Shown: positions 1 through 11,482 of the stretch, piece after piece | How the letters are laid out: every line of letters begins with the position of its first letter | Position numbering within the stretch: position 1 is the first letter of the stretch | Source of the DNA: Prorocentrum cordatum | Lineage: Eukaryota; Sar; Dinophyceae; Prorocentrales; Prorocentraceae | DNA length: 50,000 nucleotides | NCBI GenBank assembly: GCA_963575745.1 | Contig: CAUYUJ010021704.1 | Location: forward strand, 361,838 to 411,837 | Direction of reading: 5' to 3' | Notes under the pieces: generated by a model | The model's database searches: none | What the model was told of the DNA's origin: nothing | What the model saw: the letters and a program-made list of their open reading frames with translations, nothing else | Made by a program: the position numbers and the translations under genes

Positions 1-342
1 CGAGCTCACATTGACCACGCGCCCGTTGGACCCGCAGCGACAACGACGCAGCGGGGTCGTCGGAGAAACGAAACACCACATCCGCCATACTCATGACCAG
101 ACAGCTTCTGGAACGCAGCCCGAACACCCTAAACAGCACGTGGGCCGAAACGCAAGCTGGCTTCATCATTGCCCCATGGCCATGTACCGTAGACAAGCTG
201 ACTAACGAAAGCGATCGCGACTACGGCTGCTCGTTGGCGTTGTCTTTGTCCGCTTCCCTCCTCTCCCCCGCTTCCTTGTTTTCCTCATCCTCCCCCCTCT
301 GCTTTTGATGTTTTGTTTTGTTTTTTGTTTTTTTGTTTTTTT
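1..342. other. Gene-free flank with T/G-rich tract
   Basis: I see no convincing gene. Positions 311-343 are almost pure T with scattered G. Read on the minus strand this is an A-rich stretch that begins directly after the stop codon of the neighbouring transposase-like gene. Confidence 0.5.
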
Positions 343-1928
343 TCAGCGTCTCCGCTGGAGGTACTGCATGTACCATTTAACTGCTGCGTTCTCGGCAAAC
401 TTTGCGCGGTTGATCCCTGTCGCACGCTTCCGCGTTCCAAAGTTTTCCGTCTCGTCCCTGTAATTGTGGGATTGCCGATGGCCCCCAGAAAGCACGTTAC
501 CCGACAGCGCGTTTCGCCCTCAGCTTTCGCCCGACGCAGGTCTTAAAGGCAAACGCGCGGCAAGGCTAACACGCGTCCTGGGGGCCATCGGTCGTAGCCT
601 GGATTTCCAGCAAACCTCGCCTGGGCGCCAAGGTGTCTGGCCCAGACATGAAACTTCATGACAACTTTACGGCCTGTGGAGATCCAAGCTGCCATGGCGT
701 CAAAAATGACGCTCTCCAAGTGCAGGACAGCCAGCTCATCCATTCTGCGCGGTTGGCCGCGCAAGATCTCGCTGTAATCCAGCAGCCCAGTGCCAACGGT
801 GAGCAGCTTGGTACCCTCACGCATGGCAGGGTCGGCGTCGTCCAGCAGCAACTGACCGCCCTGGTCACGAAGTAAGTGCACAACGTACGGCAATAACTTC
901 CTAGACTTGCCCGCTTTCAGTTTAAGCAGCGGGTCATCCCTAGTGCCGCACATGGATGAAGAAAGGCCAATCTGCCGTTCAGCGGAAGGAACACCCATGC
1001 TACGATACCATTGCTTCATAGACTCATTTATAGCAATGTCCACGTCATCGTGGTCGTCGTCGTGGTAAACACCGAAAAATTGCAGTGATATGAGTCTCCA
1101 CATCACTGCGCCCATATAGTAGCGCAGAATGCCCAGGTCAAAAAAATGCTTTGAATCGAACAAAAAGTGGTCCAACGTTAAGCCTGGAATGCCAGGCTGC
1201 AGGCCTGGAACGCAAAACAATCTGTTAATAAATAGCAAACTATTGGCAGGGCGCCGATACGCAACAAACCGGCGCTTGTTCGGTGGAAAATCGCTGCACC
1301 GCTCCCCGTGCCAGAAATCAGGAAAGCCAGGGTGGACAGGTTCGATCCTGTCCCCTCGCCTCAGCAGCGGGAACTTGTCCCGCATGACACTCGACACGAC
1401 AACGCCGCCCCGTTTCCTTTTGATGCGCGAGTTCTCGCGCAGCTCGGCCGCGCCATCGTCATCCACGGGGAGCCGGAACAATGCTGTGGCAGCTGTGTCC
1501 AACAACCAATCGTGAGTGCGCTTGCGGGAAGGCGCGGCCAGGTCGGCAAACGTGTTCCTGTGCGCAAAACAACGCAAGCATCCGTAGTTTGAGCGATAGT
1601 CTGGAAGACCTAGGCTCTTGCACATCTCGTCGAGGTCAGCCGCCGCCTCGACCAACACAACCCGACAATCCCCGACCAGCGACGGGTAGAGCGGCTGGCC
1701 TGCCATGCGACTTCGGGCAGAACCCGCTGGCCAAGGATTGCCGAGCGAATCGGTTCGAGGCCACGTACCTTCCGAAGCGACACGAAAGTCGAAAGCGACT
1801 TTATCAAGCAAGCTCTGCATTGTATGCGAACCCCTGCAACCACATCGGCAAAACATCCGATAATGCAGCTGCGCCACCAGGATGCGATCATCCATGTGAA
1901 GCGTGGAAACAAAAATCCGCTGACCCAA
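343..1928 (-). CDS. Transposase-like dinoflagellate multicopy protein, C-terminal part
   Basis: The open frame 543-1928 encodes about 461 residues. Near its start is a CRCGCRG motif (about residue 28), then a TW..TDS..NPW stretch, then YGCLRCF (about residue 115). A later LDHFLFDSKHFFDLGIL block resembles the catalytic-core spacing of DDE transposases, and KFHVWARHL near the end resembles their C-terminal KFH motif. The same architecture (C.CGCRG, then W.C/CF, then D.xH..DLGi) recurs in many dinoflagellate predicted proteins. Frame and composition resume at 343-459 with HNYRDETENFG and a terminal QYLQRRR before TGA at 343-345, so 460-593 looks like an intron. The 5' end is open: an in-frame TAG lies just upstream and the 1928 start is a TTG. 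This is therefore an exon or a truncated copy. Transposase activity is inferred from motif order only. Confidence 0.55.
460..593 (-). repeat. Candidate intron bounded by inverted repeat
   Basis: Two coding blocks of the transposase-like gene flank this 134-bp segment. Inside its edges lie CGATGGCCCCCAG (minus sense, 579-591) and its exact reverse complement (475-487), a 13-bp TIR. Removing the segment joins a GNPGY-type end to RDETENF in one frame. No clean GT-AG pair fits that join, so a non-canonical splice or an older element is possible. Confidence 0.45.
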
Positions 1929-2186
1929 GTTTGGGTAGGATGGCGTATGAGGCTATTCTCTCACTCACCCCCCCTTCACATCGCAATCTTCGGTAGGAGG
2001 GGAGGGGGGGTTGGAGGGCAGCAAGGACAAGGCTACGCGGTTGTTTGAAGGCTGCTGAAGATAGTCGGGTGGATCGCGGGGAAAAAACAGGAACTGCGTG
2101 GCGCGTCGCCAGAGCAGGAGGAACGATGAGGAAGGATACTTGGAATGACAGGGACTGAAACGAGCACATTCAACGAAAAGCAGGAG

Positions 2187-2250
<64 letters not shown>

Positions 2251-2480
2251 TTGGATGGAGGAAGGAGAATGAACATCTGCATGGCGTGGGGCGGGGGAGA
2301 AGGGGGGAAGGGGGGCACGTATGCAACGCCAAGAAAGGAATTATGACATGGAGCGTGGTCATGATGAGGATGGGGATCAGGGGGAGGAGGGGGGGGGGGA
2401 GGAGGAGGAGGAGGAGGCGGAACAGGAGGAGGAGGAGGAGGAGGCGGAGGAGGAGGAGGAGGAGGAGGGCGAGGAGCACG
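1929..2480. repeat. Gene-free stretch with (GA)n and (GGA)n tracts
   Basis: A pure GA dinucleotide run covers about 2188-2246. An impure GGA trinucleotide run covers about 2380-2470. The long R/E-rich open frames here are products of the repeats. No gene is supported. Confidence 0.8.
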
Positions 2481-2659
2481 GCCAGCACACGGCTTAAGAA
2501 CTTCGGTGGTTCGGGGAGGGTACCTTTATGTTCTTCGTTTTTGTTCCATGTTCTTGTGCATCCTGGGGGAGGGTATCCTCGATGTTCTTCAGTTTGGCGC
2601 CATTATTCCTTCGTTCTGACAAAGCTGGGGTTCGGGGCTCACGATTCGGCTACGAGCGT

Positions 2660-3340
2660 CCGCGGCGGGGGCGGGACCCTCCATGTTCTTCGGTCCCGAA
2701 GTCACGGTGCGGCCTTCAGCAACCGCGTGCCCCTTCATGATGGTGGTGCGATTGCAATCACCCTCGCATGTTCTTAGGGGACTGTTTGGCGTTGGTGGGC
2801 TTCGGGCTGCGGGGCTTAGGGCGTGCGGATGCAGGCTTGATTGAGGCTGCGTACGCACGTAGGCCGCAGGGCTCGCGCGTCCGCGGCACGGGCAGGACCC
2901 TCCATGTTCTTCGGTTTCGATGTCAAGGTGCGGCCTCCAGCAACCGCGTGCCCCTTGATGATGGCGGCGTGAGTGCAATCACCCTCGCATGTTCTTGGGG
3001 GAGAACTTGGCGCTAGTGGGCTTCAGGTTTCGGAGAGCAGCGTGCGCGGCTGCAGGCATGGGGCTAGGGCGGGCGGGCGAAGCCACGCGCAGCTTCCTGG
3101 GCTGCTGCAGGGCTGAGAGGTTGGATGTGCGGATGACGTTCAGGACGTAGCGCTGATGTCGGTCCTATGCTAAGGCCCATGGGGTAGGCCGCAGGGCTCG
3201 CGCATCCGCGGCGCGGGCAGGACCCTCCATGCTTTTCGGTCTCGATGTCAAGGTGCGGCCATCCGCAACCGCGTCCCCCTGGATGATGGTGGCGCGAAAG
3301 GAATCGCCCTCGCATGTTCCTAGGAGAGAGTTTGGCGGTT
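2660..3340 (+). repeat. Three spaced copies of a ~130-bp repeat
   Basis: Copies start near 2661, 2880 and 3207. Each begins with a GC-rich block followed by GGACCCTCCATG(T/C)TCTTCGG, then GTGCGGCC..CAACCGCGT, a GATGATGG block and CCTCGCATGTTC. Spacer length differs (about 219 and 327 bp), so this is not a strict tandem array. Partial copies of the TGTTCTTC word occur from 2528. Reading frames are broken between copies, so I treat it as non-coding. Confidence 0.75.
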
Positions 3341-3469
3341 GTTGGGCATCAGAGCGGGGTATGTGCGCGCGTGCGTGCGTGCGTGTGTGCGTGCGTCCTA
3401 CCGAGGGCCACGCAAAACTTGACATGCGCGTCTGCGCTGCCGAAAGCGAGTTAAGAGGCCCGCGTTGTC

Positions 3470-5510
3470 AGCAATAGGAGAGTCGCCATGTTGGCTTGGA
3501 AAATCAAAGTGCACCTTCAGCGTCGCCAGTCAGATTTCCAAGTTAGCATGGGCTCTGGCGCATGTGTTCTGCAACGGCGCATGCAACCACTTCTCGCGCG
3601 CGCCTGCGCCGCCGCGCGCGCGGCGGCGCAGGGGCGTGGGGCGCTCAGTGTTATCAGCAGTAGAAGAAGCGCCATGTTGGCCTGGAGAATCAAAGTGGAC
3701 CACTAGCGGCTGCCGATTAGATTTCCAAGTCAACATGGGTTCTGGTGTACGTGTCTTGCAACGGCGTATACAACAACCCCTCGCGCGCGCCCGCGCCGCC
3801 GCGCGCGCGGCGGCGCCGCCGCGCGCGCGGCGGCGCGTGCGCGTGGGGCGCCCCGCGTTATCAGCAATAGAAAAGTTGCCATGTTGGCCTGGGAAATCAA
3901 AGTGAACCCTTAGTGGTTGCCGATTGGATTTCGAAGTTAACATGGGTTTTGGTGCATGTGTTCTACAACAGCGCAGACAAACACTCCTCGCGCGCGCCTG
4001 CGCCGCCGCGCGCGCGGCGGCGTGTGCGCGTGCGGAGCTCAGCGTTATCGGCAATAGAAGAGTCGCCATGTTGGCCTGGAAAATCAAAGTGAACCCTTAG
4101 CGGTTGCCACTTGGATTTCCAAGTTAACATGGTTTCTGGTGCATGTCTTCTGCAACAGCGCGCGCAAAACTTCTCGCGCGTTCCTGCGCCGCCGCGCGCG
4201 CGGCGGCGCGCGCGCGCGAGAAACGCCGCAGCGCCAGCAATAGGACAGTTGCCGCGTTGACTGGGGAATTCAAAGGGAGCCCTTGGAAGTGGGCAGTTTG
4301 TTTTCCAAGTTAACATGGGTTTAAGTGCATGTGTTCTGCAGCGGCGCATGCAAACACTTCTCGCGCGCGCGGCGGCGCAGGGGCGTGGGGCGCTCAGTGT
4401 TATCAGCAGCAGAAGAAGCGCCATGCTGGCCTGGGGAATCGAAGTGGACCACTAGCGGTTGCCGATTGGATTTCCAAGTCAACATGGGTTCTGGTGTACG
4501 TGTCTTGCAACGGCGTATACAACAACCCCTCGCGCGCGCCCGCGCCGCCGCGCGCGCGGCGGCGCCGCCGCGCGCGCGGCGGCGCGTGCGCGTGGGGCGC
4601 CCCGCGTTATCAGCAATAGAAAAGTTGCCACGTTGGCCTGGGAAATCAAAGTGAACCCTTAGTGGTTGCCGATTGGATTTCGAAGCTAACATGGGTTATG
4701 GTGCATGTGTTCTACAACAGCGCAGACAAACACTCCTCGCGCGCGCCTGCGCCGCCGCGCGCGCGGCGGCGTGTGCGCGTGCGGAGCTTCACGTTATCGG
4801 CAATAGAAGAGTCGCCATGTTGGCCTGGAAAATCAAAGTGAACCCTTAGCGGTTGCCACTTGGATTTCCAAGTTAACATGGTTTCTGACGCATGTCTTCT
4901 GCAACAGCGCGCGCAAAACTTCTCGCGCGTTCCTGCGCCGCCGCGCGCGCGGCGGCGCGCGCGCGCGAGAAACGCCGCAGCGCCAGCAATAGGACAGTTG
5001 CCGCGTTGACTGGGGAATTCAAAGGGGGCCCTTGGAAGTGGGCAGTTTGATTTCCAAGTTAACATGGGTTTTGGTGCATGTGTTCTGCAGCGGCGCATGC
5101 AAACACTTCTCGCGCGCGCCTGCGCCGCCGCGCGCGCGGCGGCGCCCCCGCGCGCGCGGCGGCGCAGGGGCGTCGTGCGCTCAGTGTTATCAGCAGTAGA
5201 AGAAGCGCCATCTTGGCCTGGAGAATCGTAGTGGACCACTAGCGGTTGCCGATTGGATTTCCAAGTCAACATGGGTTCTGGTGTACGTGTCTTGCAACGG
5301 CGTATACAACGACCCCTCGCGCGCGCCCGCGCCGCCGCGCGCGCGGCGGCGCCGCCGCGCGCGCGGCGGCGCGTGCGCGTGGGGAGCCCCGCGTTATCAG
5401 CAATAGAAAAGTTGCCATGTTGGCCTGGGAAATCAAAGTGAACCCTTAGCGGTTGCCGATTGGATTTCGAAGTTAACATGGGTTTTGGTGCATGTGTTCT
5501 ACAATGTTTG
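3470..5510 (+). repeat. Higher-order satellite array with palindromic GC cores
   Basis: About eleven monomers of roughly 185-207 bp lie head to tail. Each carries GTTATCAGCAATAGAA..GCCATGTTGGCCTGG, then GATTTCCAAGTTAACATGGG, then a 24-bp perfect palindrome of form GCGCCGCC-(GC)4-GGCGGCGC. Four monomer types can be told apart (near 3663 A, 3870 B, 4058 C, 4242 D). The set repeats at 4412, 4619, 4807 and 4990, and again as A and B at 5199 and 5406. The first copy at 3477 is C-like. The higher-order period is about 749 bp, then about 787 bp because one GC core is doubled. Several frames stay open but are repeat artefacts. Confidence 0.9.
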
Positions 5511-8500
5511 CCGTGAGCTTTCGCGGGGGCGCGCGAACGCGCGCGCAGGCAAGCGCGCGAGCGAGCGAGTGCGCGGGCGGGCGCGCTACATCGTGGCGAC
5601 GCGGCGCGCGTGGCCCATGGTAGCGCCCATTCGGCGCCGCGTTGGATCGGAAACCTGGTTGGGGAAGGCGGCCATGCAAATGCTGGGCGCGTGAAATGGC
5701 CTGCGCGGCGCAGCGCGCGCACGCGTCGACGGGGGGCGGGCGATCGAGCGCGCGCTGGCTAGCAAGGGCGCGCGGGCATGCGAGCGCGCGGGCGCGCGCT
5801 GCATCGCGCGCCCGTTGGCCACGTTGATCATCGTTTGTTCCGATCAGCTAACGCAGTTTGACGCTGGTTTTCTCATTGGGCGTTCGGTTTGGCGCGGTTG
5901 CGGGCAGACGCGGCGCGCATGGAAACGCGCGCCCGATGCAGCGCGCGCGCGTCGCAGCCGTGCGCGGCCGAGCGCGCGCGGGGGCGCGCGGGCGGGCGAG
6001 CGAACGTTTGCTGGCCAGCGGGCGCATATTGCATCGTAGCGGTGTCACGCGCGTGGGCTATGCATGTATCAATGGGGCGCCATGCGAAATCGAAAACCCA
6101 ATGGCGAAAACCCAATGTACAATTTCATTCTCTGGCCGAAGGAGGCTGTCATTTCAATGCGACATATGTGAAAACGCTTGCGCGACGCAGCTTGCGCGAG
6201 CATCGCCAACGCGCGCGACCAATCGCGCGCGCGCGGGCGAGCGCGCGGGCAGGCGCGCGCGCGCGCGCGCTTCGGTTGCATCGGCGCGTTGTCGTGCGCG
6301 CGGGCGCTGGCTGCGCGCGCTGCATCGCGCGTGCGTTTTCACGCATCCCGCGCTGAGGCGGCCGCCTGTTCCGACCAGCTAATGAAATTTTGCATAGGGT
6401 GTTTGCGATTTGGTTTTCGATGCGCGATTGTTCAGATTTCGGGCGCGGCTCTTGTGCGCGCGAAGCTGCGCGCGCGCATCGCCGCTGCATGCTGCCGCGC
6501 GGGGGCGAGCAACGCTAGCGCGCGAGGGCAGGCGAGCGATCGCGCGGGCGAGCAAAGAAAACCGAGCGCGCGGGCGGTCGAGCTGCGAGCACTGGCAAGC
6601 GAGTGCGTAACACCGTTGCGATGTCACGCGCGTGGGCGATGTCTGCGAACGTTCTGCGCGCTTGCATTCATCCCGCCCGCGCGCGTGATTTGTTGCGCGC
6701 GTTGGCGATGCGTGCGCGCGCTGCGTCGCGCATGCCTTTTTTCACATATGTCGCATTGACATGGCCACCCCTTCCGACCAGAGAATGAAATTTTACATTG
6801 GGTTTTCGCCATTGGGTTTTCGAATTAACATGGCGCCGCAATGGGTGCGCATATATAGCCTGCGCGCGTCGCATCGCCGCGATGCAGCGCGCGCCGCTTG
6901 CCAGCGCGCGCTCGCTCGCCCGCCAGCGCGCCTGCCAGCCAGTGCGGTTGCGGTGCGCGCGCGTTGCATCGGGCGCGCGTTTTTATGCGTTCCGCATCCG
7001 CTCGCAGCGGCGCCAAGCCGAAAGCCCAGTCGAAAAAAAAACAACATGGGCAACCTTCGTTGTCTGATCCAAGAAGGCGGCCATCTCAACGTGGGCGACG
7101 TGGAAGCGCATGCGCGTTTTAGCGCGCGCAGCCGATGCCCGCGCGCGCGACATCGAATCTATGCCACCAACACACGCGCTGGCCCGCGCGCCCGCGCGCT
7201 CGCCTGCCCGCGCGCTCTTGCGCGCAAGCGCGCACTGCTTCGCGTGCGCAATTTCACATGCACCGAATTGGTAGGATCGCCTCTTCCGACCAGAGAATGA
7301 AATTTTACATTGGGTTTTCGCCATTGGGTTTTCGATTTAACATGGCACCGAATGTGAGAAGACATGGCGCACGCGCGCTGCGTCGCTACGATGCAGCGCG
7401 CCAGCTTGCCAACGCGCGTTCGCTCGCCCGCCCGCGCGCTCGCCCGTCCGCCCGCGCGCACGCGCGCCTCCGCGCGCTCGGCAGCGCGCATGTGCGATGC
7501 GCGAGGCATCGCGCAATTGTGCTCGCGCGTGCCGCATTGAGCAGTAAGAGTGTGAGAGCAAAGCAACACTGGCGATGACCCGCTGCGAGACCTCATCCTC
7601 TGCGCTGCAGGGGCGGGCATTCGAATGCCGAGTCTGCGAAAGCGAATGCGCGCTACATTGCGCGCGCGTCGCCCACTTGCGCGGCGTCGCAACGTCGCAG
7701 CCACTGCACGGGCTCACCACACTTCGCCTGCGCGCTCGCCTGCCCGCGCGCGCTCTCATGCGCGGTCGGTGCGCGTCGTTGGCGCGGTTGCAGCGCCCGC
7801 GCGTTGGCAATGCGCATTGGCGCGGTCGCTTCTTCCGACCAGGGAATGATAGTTTACATGGGGTTTCCACCCTTGGGCTTTCGATTTAACGCGGCGCCGA
7901 ATGGGCGCGGAATGCATGAATCCATGCGCGGCGCGCGCCGTCGCGCCGCCCCGCGCGCGTGGCATCGCAGCGATGCAGCGCGCTCGCCTGTCCCCGCGCG
8001 CCCGCCCGCGCGCTCGCGCGCGCTCGCTTGCCCGCGCGCACGCTTGGCGGCGCGCGTTCGCGATGCGCGCGCTGCGCCCCGCATGCGCCCCCGCGCTTCC
8101 CAGCGCCCATTCGGGGCGGCATGTGGGCAAGACGCCGAACAGTTGCATGCGATCATGGGCAGGCGAGCGCGCGTGGGCAGGCGAGCGCGCCGCGCCGTTG
8201 CGATGTCACGCGCGCGCGCGGTGTCTCCGTACGCTGCGCGCGCGCTCGCAGAGTCTTCGCGCGCTCGGCGCCATGCCAAGGCGACCGCCCAATTGTGAAA
8301 ACCGAATGCAAAACTTCATTCGCTGACCCGAAGAGGCGATCGTCTCAATGCGGTGCGCATGGGAACGCACGCACGGCGCAGCGCGCGCGCATTGCCGACG
8401 CGCCTGGCCAAGCGCGCGCGGGCTGGCGAGCGCGCGCGAGCAAGCGGGCGCGCGCGTGGGCAGGCAATTGATAGCAAGCGGTCGCGCGCGCGTGCGGGCG

Positions 8501-8700
8501 AGCATGCGAGTGGATTCGTCGTTTGGGTGGTCGCGGTCCATGGGTGCGCTGCATCGCGCACCGCTTATCTGTGTTCACAAACGTGTTTCCACGTTTGTGC
8601 GATCGCCTCTCCCGACCAGGGCGTGGAATTGTAGATTTGGGTTTCGCCATTTGGTTTTTCTACTTAACGTGGCGCCGCGTGGATGCGGAACCAGTGGAAC
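5511..8700. repeat. Array of ~100-bp modules in alternating orientation within CG-dense DNA
   Basis: A module containing CGACCAGAGAATGAAATTTT, ACATTGGGTTTTCGCCATTG and TTAACATGGCGCC occurs forward near 5838, 6372, 6775, 7289, 7838 and 8613. It occurs as its reverse complement near 6083, 7019 and 8290; the 6083 copy is the clearest, down to the CATATGTCGCATTGA edge. Modules are separated by 150-450 bp of nearly pure GCGC-type DNA with GCATCGC words. The many open frames rich in Arg/Ala come from CG richness on both strands. No gene is supported. Confidence 0.8.
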
Positions 8701-8789
8701 ATGCGCGGCGAGCGCAGATAGCCCACGTGCGTCCAAGCGCGCGCGCTCGCCTGCCCGCGCGCGCGGGCAGGCGGGCGCGTGGGCGGGTG

Positions 8790-9465
8790 CGTGGTGGATG
8801 TGGATGTGGATGTGGATGTGTGTGTGTGTGTGTCTGTGTGTGTCTGTCTGTGTGCGTGTGTGTGTATGTGTGTGTGTGTGCGTGCGCGTGCGCGTGCGCG
8901 TGCGCGTGCGCGTGCGCCTGTGCGTGCACGGGCGGGTAGGTAGGTGGGTGGGTGGGTGGGCTGGGTGGGTGGGAAGTGTGCTTGCGCGTGCGTGCGTGCA
9001 TGCGTGTGCGCGTGCGTGTGTGTGTGTGTGTGTGTGTGTGTCTGTGCGTCTGTGTGTGTGTGTGTGTGTGCGTGTGTGTGTTGTGTGTGCTGTGTGTGTG
9101 TGCGTTGTGTGTTGTGGTGCTGGTGCTGGTGGTTGTGGAATGGGTGAGCGGGTGGGTGGGTGGTTGGGTGGGTGGCGGGCGGAGGTGGGGCGATGCGCGC
9201 GCGCGCGTGCGCGGTGGTGGTGGTGGTGTGGTGGTGGTGGTGGCGGTGGTTGCGGTGGCGGTGGTGGCGGCGGTGGCGGTGGTGGCGGGGGGAGAGGGGG
9301 GGGGGGGGGGATGGGGGCGGGCGAGGGGCGAGGGGGGCGGGGGGGCGGCGGGTGGCGGTGGTGGAGGGGGCGGGGCGGGGTGGGGGAGGGGGGGGGGGGG
9401 GAGATGCCGCGTGGGCGCGTTAGAAGACGTGCGCGGGAGGGTGCGGGCGGATGGCGTCGCGTTCT
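8790..9465 (+). repeat. TG/GTGGG/GGT/G-rich microsatellite block
   Basis: Runs of TG and CG repeats (8797-8930, 9008-9115) grade into TGGG and GGT/GGC repeats and then a run of mostly G (about 9290-9410). The plus strand is strongly G-rich and could form G-quadruplexes. There is no gene. Confidence 0.9.
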
Positions 9466-9499
9466 TGATGCATTGAATGCCTTCGGCGGGCCAGCCGCG

Positions 9500-9900
9500 G
9501 GCTAGAAGCCGCAGGTCTGTTCGCGCAACAAAGAACTGATAGACAATTCAGGAAACCGAGTGCCATTGTCAGAAACCCAAAGAAACACGCCACACGCCAT
9601 GCAAAACTTGGGGCGGCAAGGAAAACCTAAGGAGTCCCTCGGTAACCCAGGGGAACCCTGGAGAAATGCGCGGTACCCATCGATACCATGAGAAACATTG
9701 GGTCAATGTTGGGAAACTAACGAAAACCATGGGCAACATAGAGAAACCCACGGAAACACACATAATTCATCGAAACCCATACGGACCGAATAAATTCCAG
9801 AAAGGCCGATGGCAACCCGCAGAACCCAAGGACAACCCATGAGCACCCATAGGTGGCCATGTGAAAAATAGCGGGGACGCTTGAAACATCAAATAGAGAT
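9500..9900. repeat. Degenerate AAACCCA-type repeat region
   Basis: AT content is higher than around it. Loose repetition of GAAACCCA or GGAACCC words occurs every 10-16 bases. There is no coding signal. The reverse-complement word (GGTTTC, GGGTTTC) dominates 18780-18960, so both may descend from the same satellite. Confidence 0.5.
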
Positions 9901-10715
9901 GTAAGCCATCAACAGCACCACGTCACGTGAATCAGAAGCTTGCTCACATTGCGTTCGGTGGCCCTTGACACCAGTCGGAAACCGTGTAGCGATGGAAAAC
10001 CAACACGCGCGGTGAACATATGGCTATGCTTGTGTAAGACAATGCCAATGTGGATACCATGTTAGATGCCTGGCACCACAATGAGTTTCTTACGCGCACC
10101 TGCACCAGGAGCAACACTATTGCACACGTAACGTTTGAGCTATACGGGTCCAGACTCGCTTCATAATGGGACCCATTGGGTCCTTCGGTTTTGCCCCATA
10201 TAGGGCCACGAAACTGCATGCGGTCGGTGGGGAAACGCATTTGGACGCGGCAAACGGGCCTTCGGTGGCGCCCTATATCGGAAACACGCGGCGCGCGAAG
10301 AGCGCGCCGACATACGTTCCCTCTGTGTGTGTTTGTGTGTGAATGTATGTGTGTGTATGGGGCCCCATAGGGGCGTGCCGATATGCATGGAACGGGCGGT
10401 GAAACGCATGTGTACACGACCGCTGGGGCTTTCGGTGGAGCTCCCCATGTGGAAACGAACCGCATGTTCGTGCCGCGGCGGCGGGCATGCGGAAGGCAAA
10501 AGCAAAGGTTGGAGGATGGATGGGGAGGGGCGGGCAGCGGGAGTGAGGTGGCGCGGTGCGCTATCGGGTGAACGCGGGGGCCCAACGCCACGGGGTGGGA
10601 GGGACAAACGCAGATACAATTCCAAGGCGGCCCCAAGAGTATCCTACATATATCCAGAGCCCCACCTCAGTGATAACCCATTGGTTCTCGCCCCAGGCGG
10701 CGTCCTGCATGTCAG
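9901..10715. repeat. Gene-free stretch with diverged ~90-bp repeat units
   Basis: Three diverged units near 10165, 10255 and 10420 share CTTTCGGTGGAGCTCC or CCTTCGGTGG, a following CCC(C)ATA.. block and a GAAACG word. These match the consensus of the tandem array at 48.6-49.75 kb. A short TG run lies at 10322-10358. No gene is supported. Confidence 0.55.
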
Positions 10716-11452
10716 GAGGAGAGAGAGGGGGAGGAGGGGGAGAATGAGGAGGAGGAGGGCAAGGGACGCAGGGAGGGAGGGGCGGAGGGAGGGAATGAGG
10801 GAGGGAGTAGGAGGACGAAGAGGAGATGGGGGAGGATGAAGATGACGATGCGGAGGATGAGGACGAGGAGGAGGGAGCAGGAGGAGGAGGAGGAGGACAA
10901 GGAGGCGGAGGCGGAGGAGGAGGAGGACGAGGAATATGATGCTGCTGCTGATGATGATGATGATGATGATGAGGATGAGGACGAGGATGAGGATGAGGAT
11001 TAGGATGAGGGTGAGGATGATGATGCTGCTGATGACGATGATGATGATGATGCTGATGATGATGATGATGATGATGATGATGGTGATGGTGATGGTGATG
11101 GTGATGTTGATGATGCTGATGATGATGATGATGATGATGATGATGGTGATGGTGATGGTGATGGTGATGGTGATGATGATGATGATGATGAGGAGGAGCA
11201 GGAGGATGAGGAGGAGGATGAGGAGGAGGAGGAGGAGGAGGAGGACGAAGGGGAGGCGGAGGGGGAGGAGGAGGATGAGGAGGATGCGGGGGAGGGGGAG
11301 GAGGAGGAGGAGGAGGAGGAGGAGGAGGAGGAGGAGGAGGCGGAGGAGGAGGCGGAGGGGGATGAGGGGGAGGATCCGGAGGAGGAGGAGAGGGAGGCGG
11401 AGGCGGAGGAGGAGGAGGAGGAGGAGGAGGAGGAGGAGGAGGAGGAGGAGGG
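10716..11452 (+). repeat. Long purine-rich GGA/GAT compound microsatellite
   Basis: About 740 bp of GGA repeats enclose a GAT/GGT-GAT core (about 10935-11190). The plus strand is nearly all purine outside the GAT core. The H-, P- and L-rich open frames on the minus strand are repeat artefacts. The tract starts just beyond the stop codon of the coding piece at 11483. Confidence 0.95.
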
Positions 11453-11482
11453 GGTGTTGCCTCCCCCAGTGACCGCCCCACC

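Noticed and set aside
1334-1353. Sequence GGACAGGTTCGATCCTGTCC resembles a tRNA T-arm
   Set aside because: No matching acceptor stem, D-arm or anticodon arm fits around it, and it lies inside the transposase-like coding frame.
2145-2777. 210-codon plus frame with Arg/Glu repeats
   Set aside because: It comes from the GA and GGA microsatellites.
8348-9505. 385-codon plus frame (Cys/Val/Gly-rich)
   Set aside because: It spans the module array and the TG/GGT microsatellites, with no protein-like composition.
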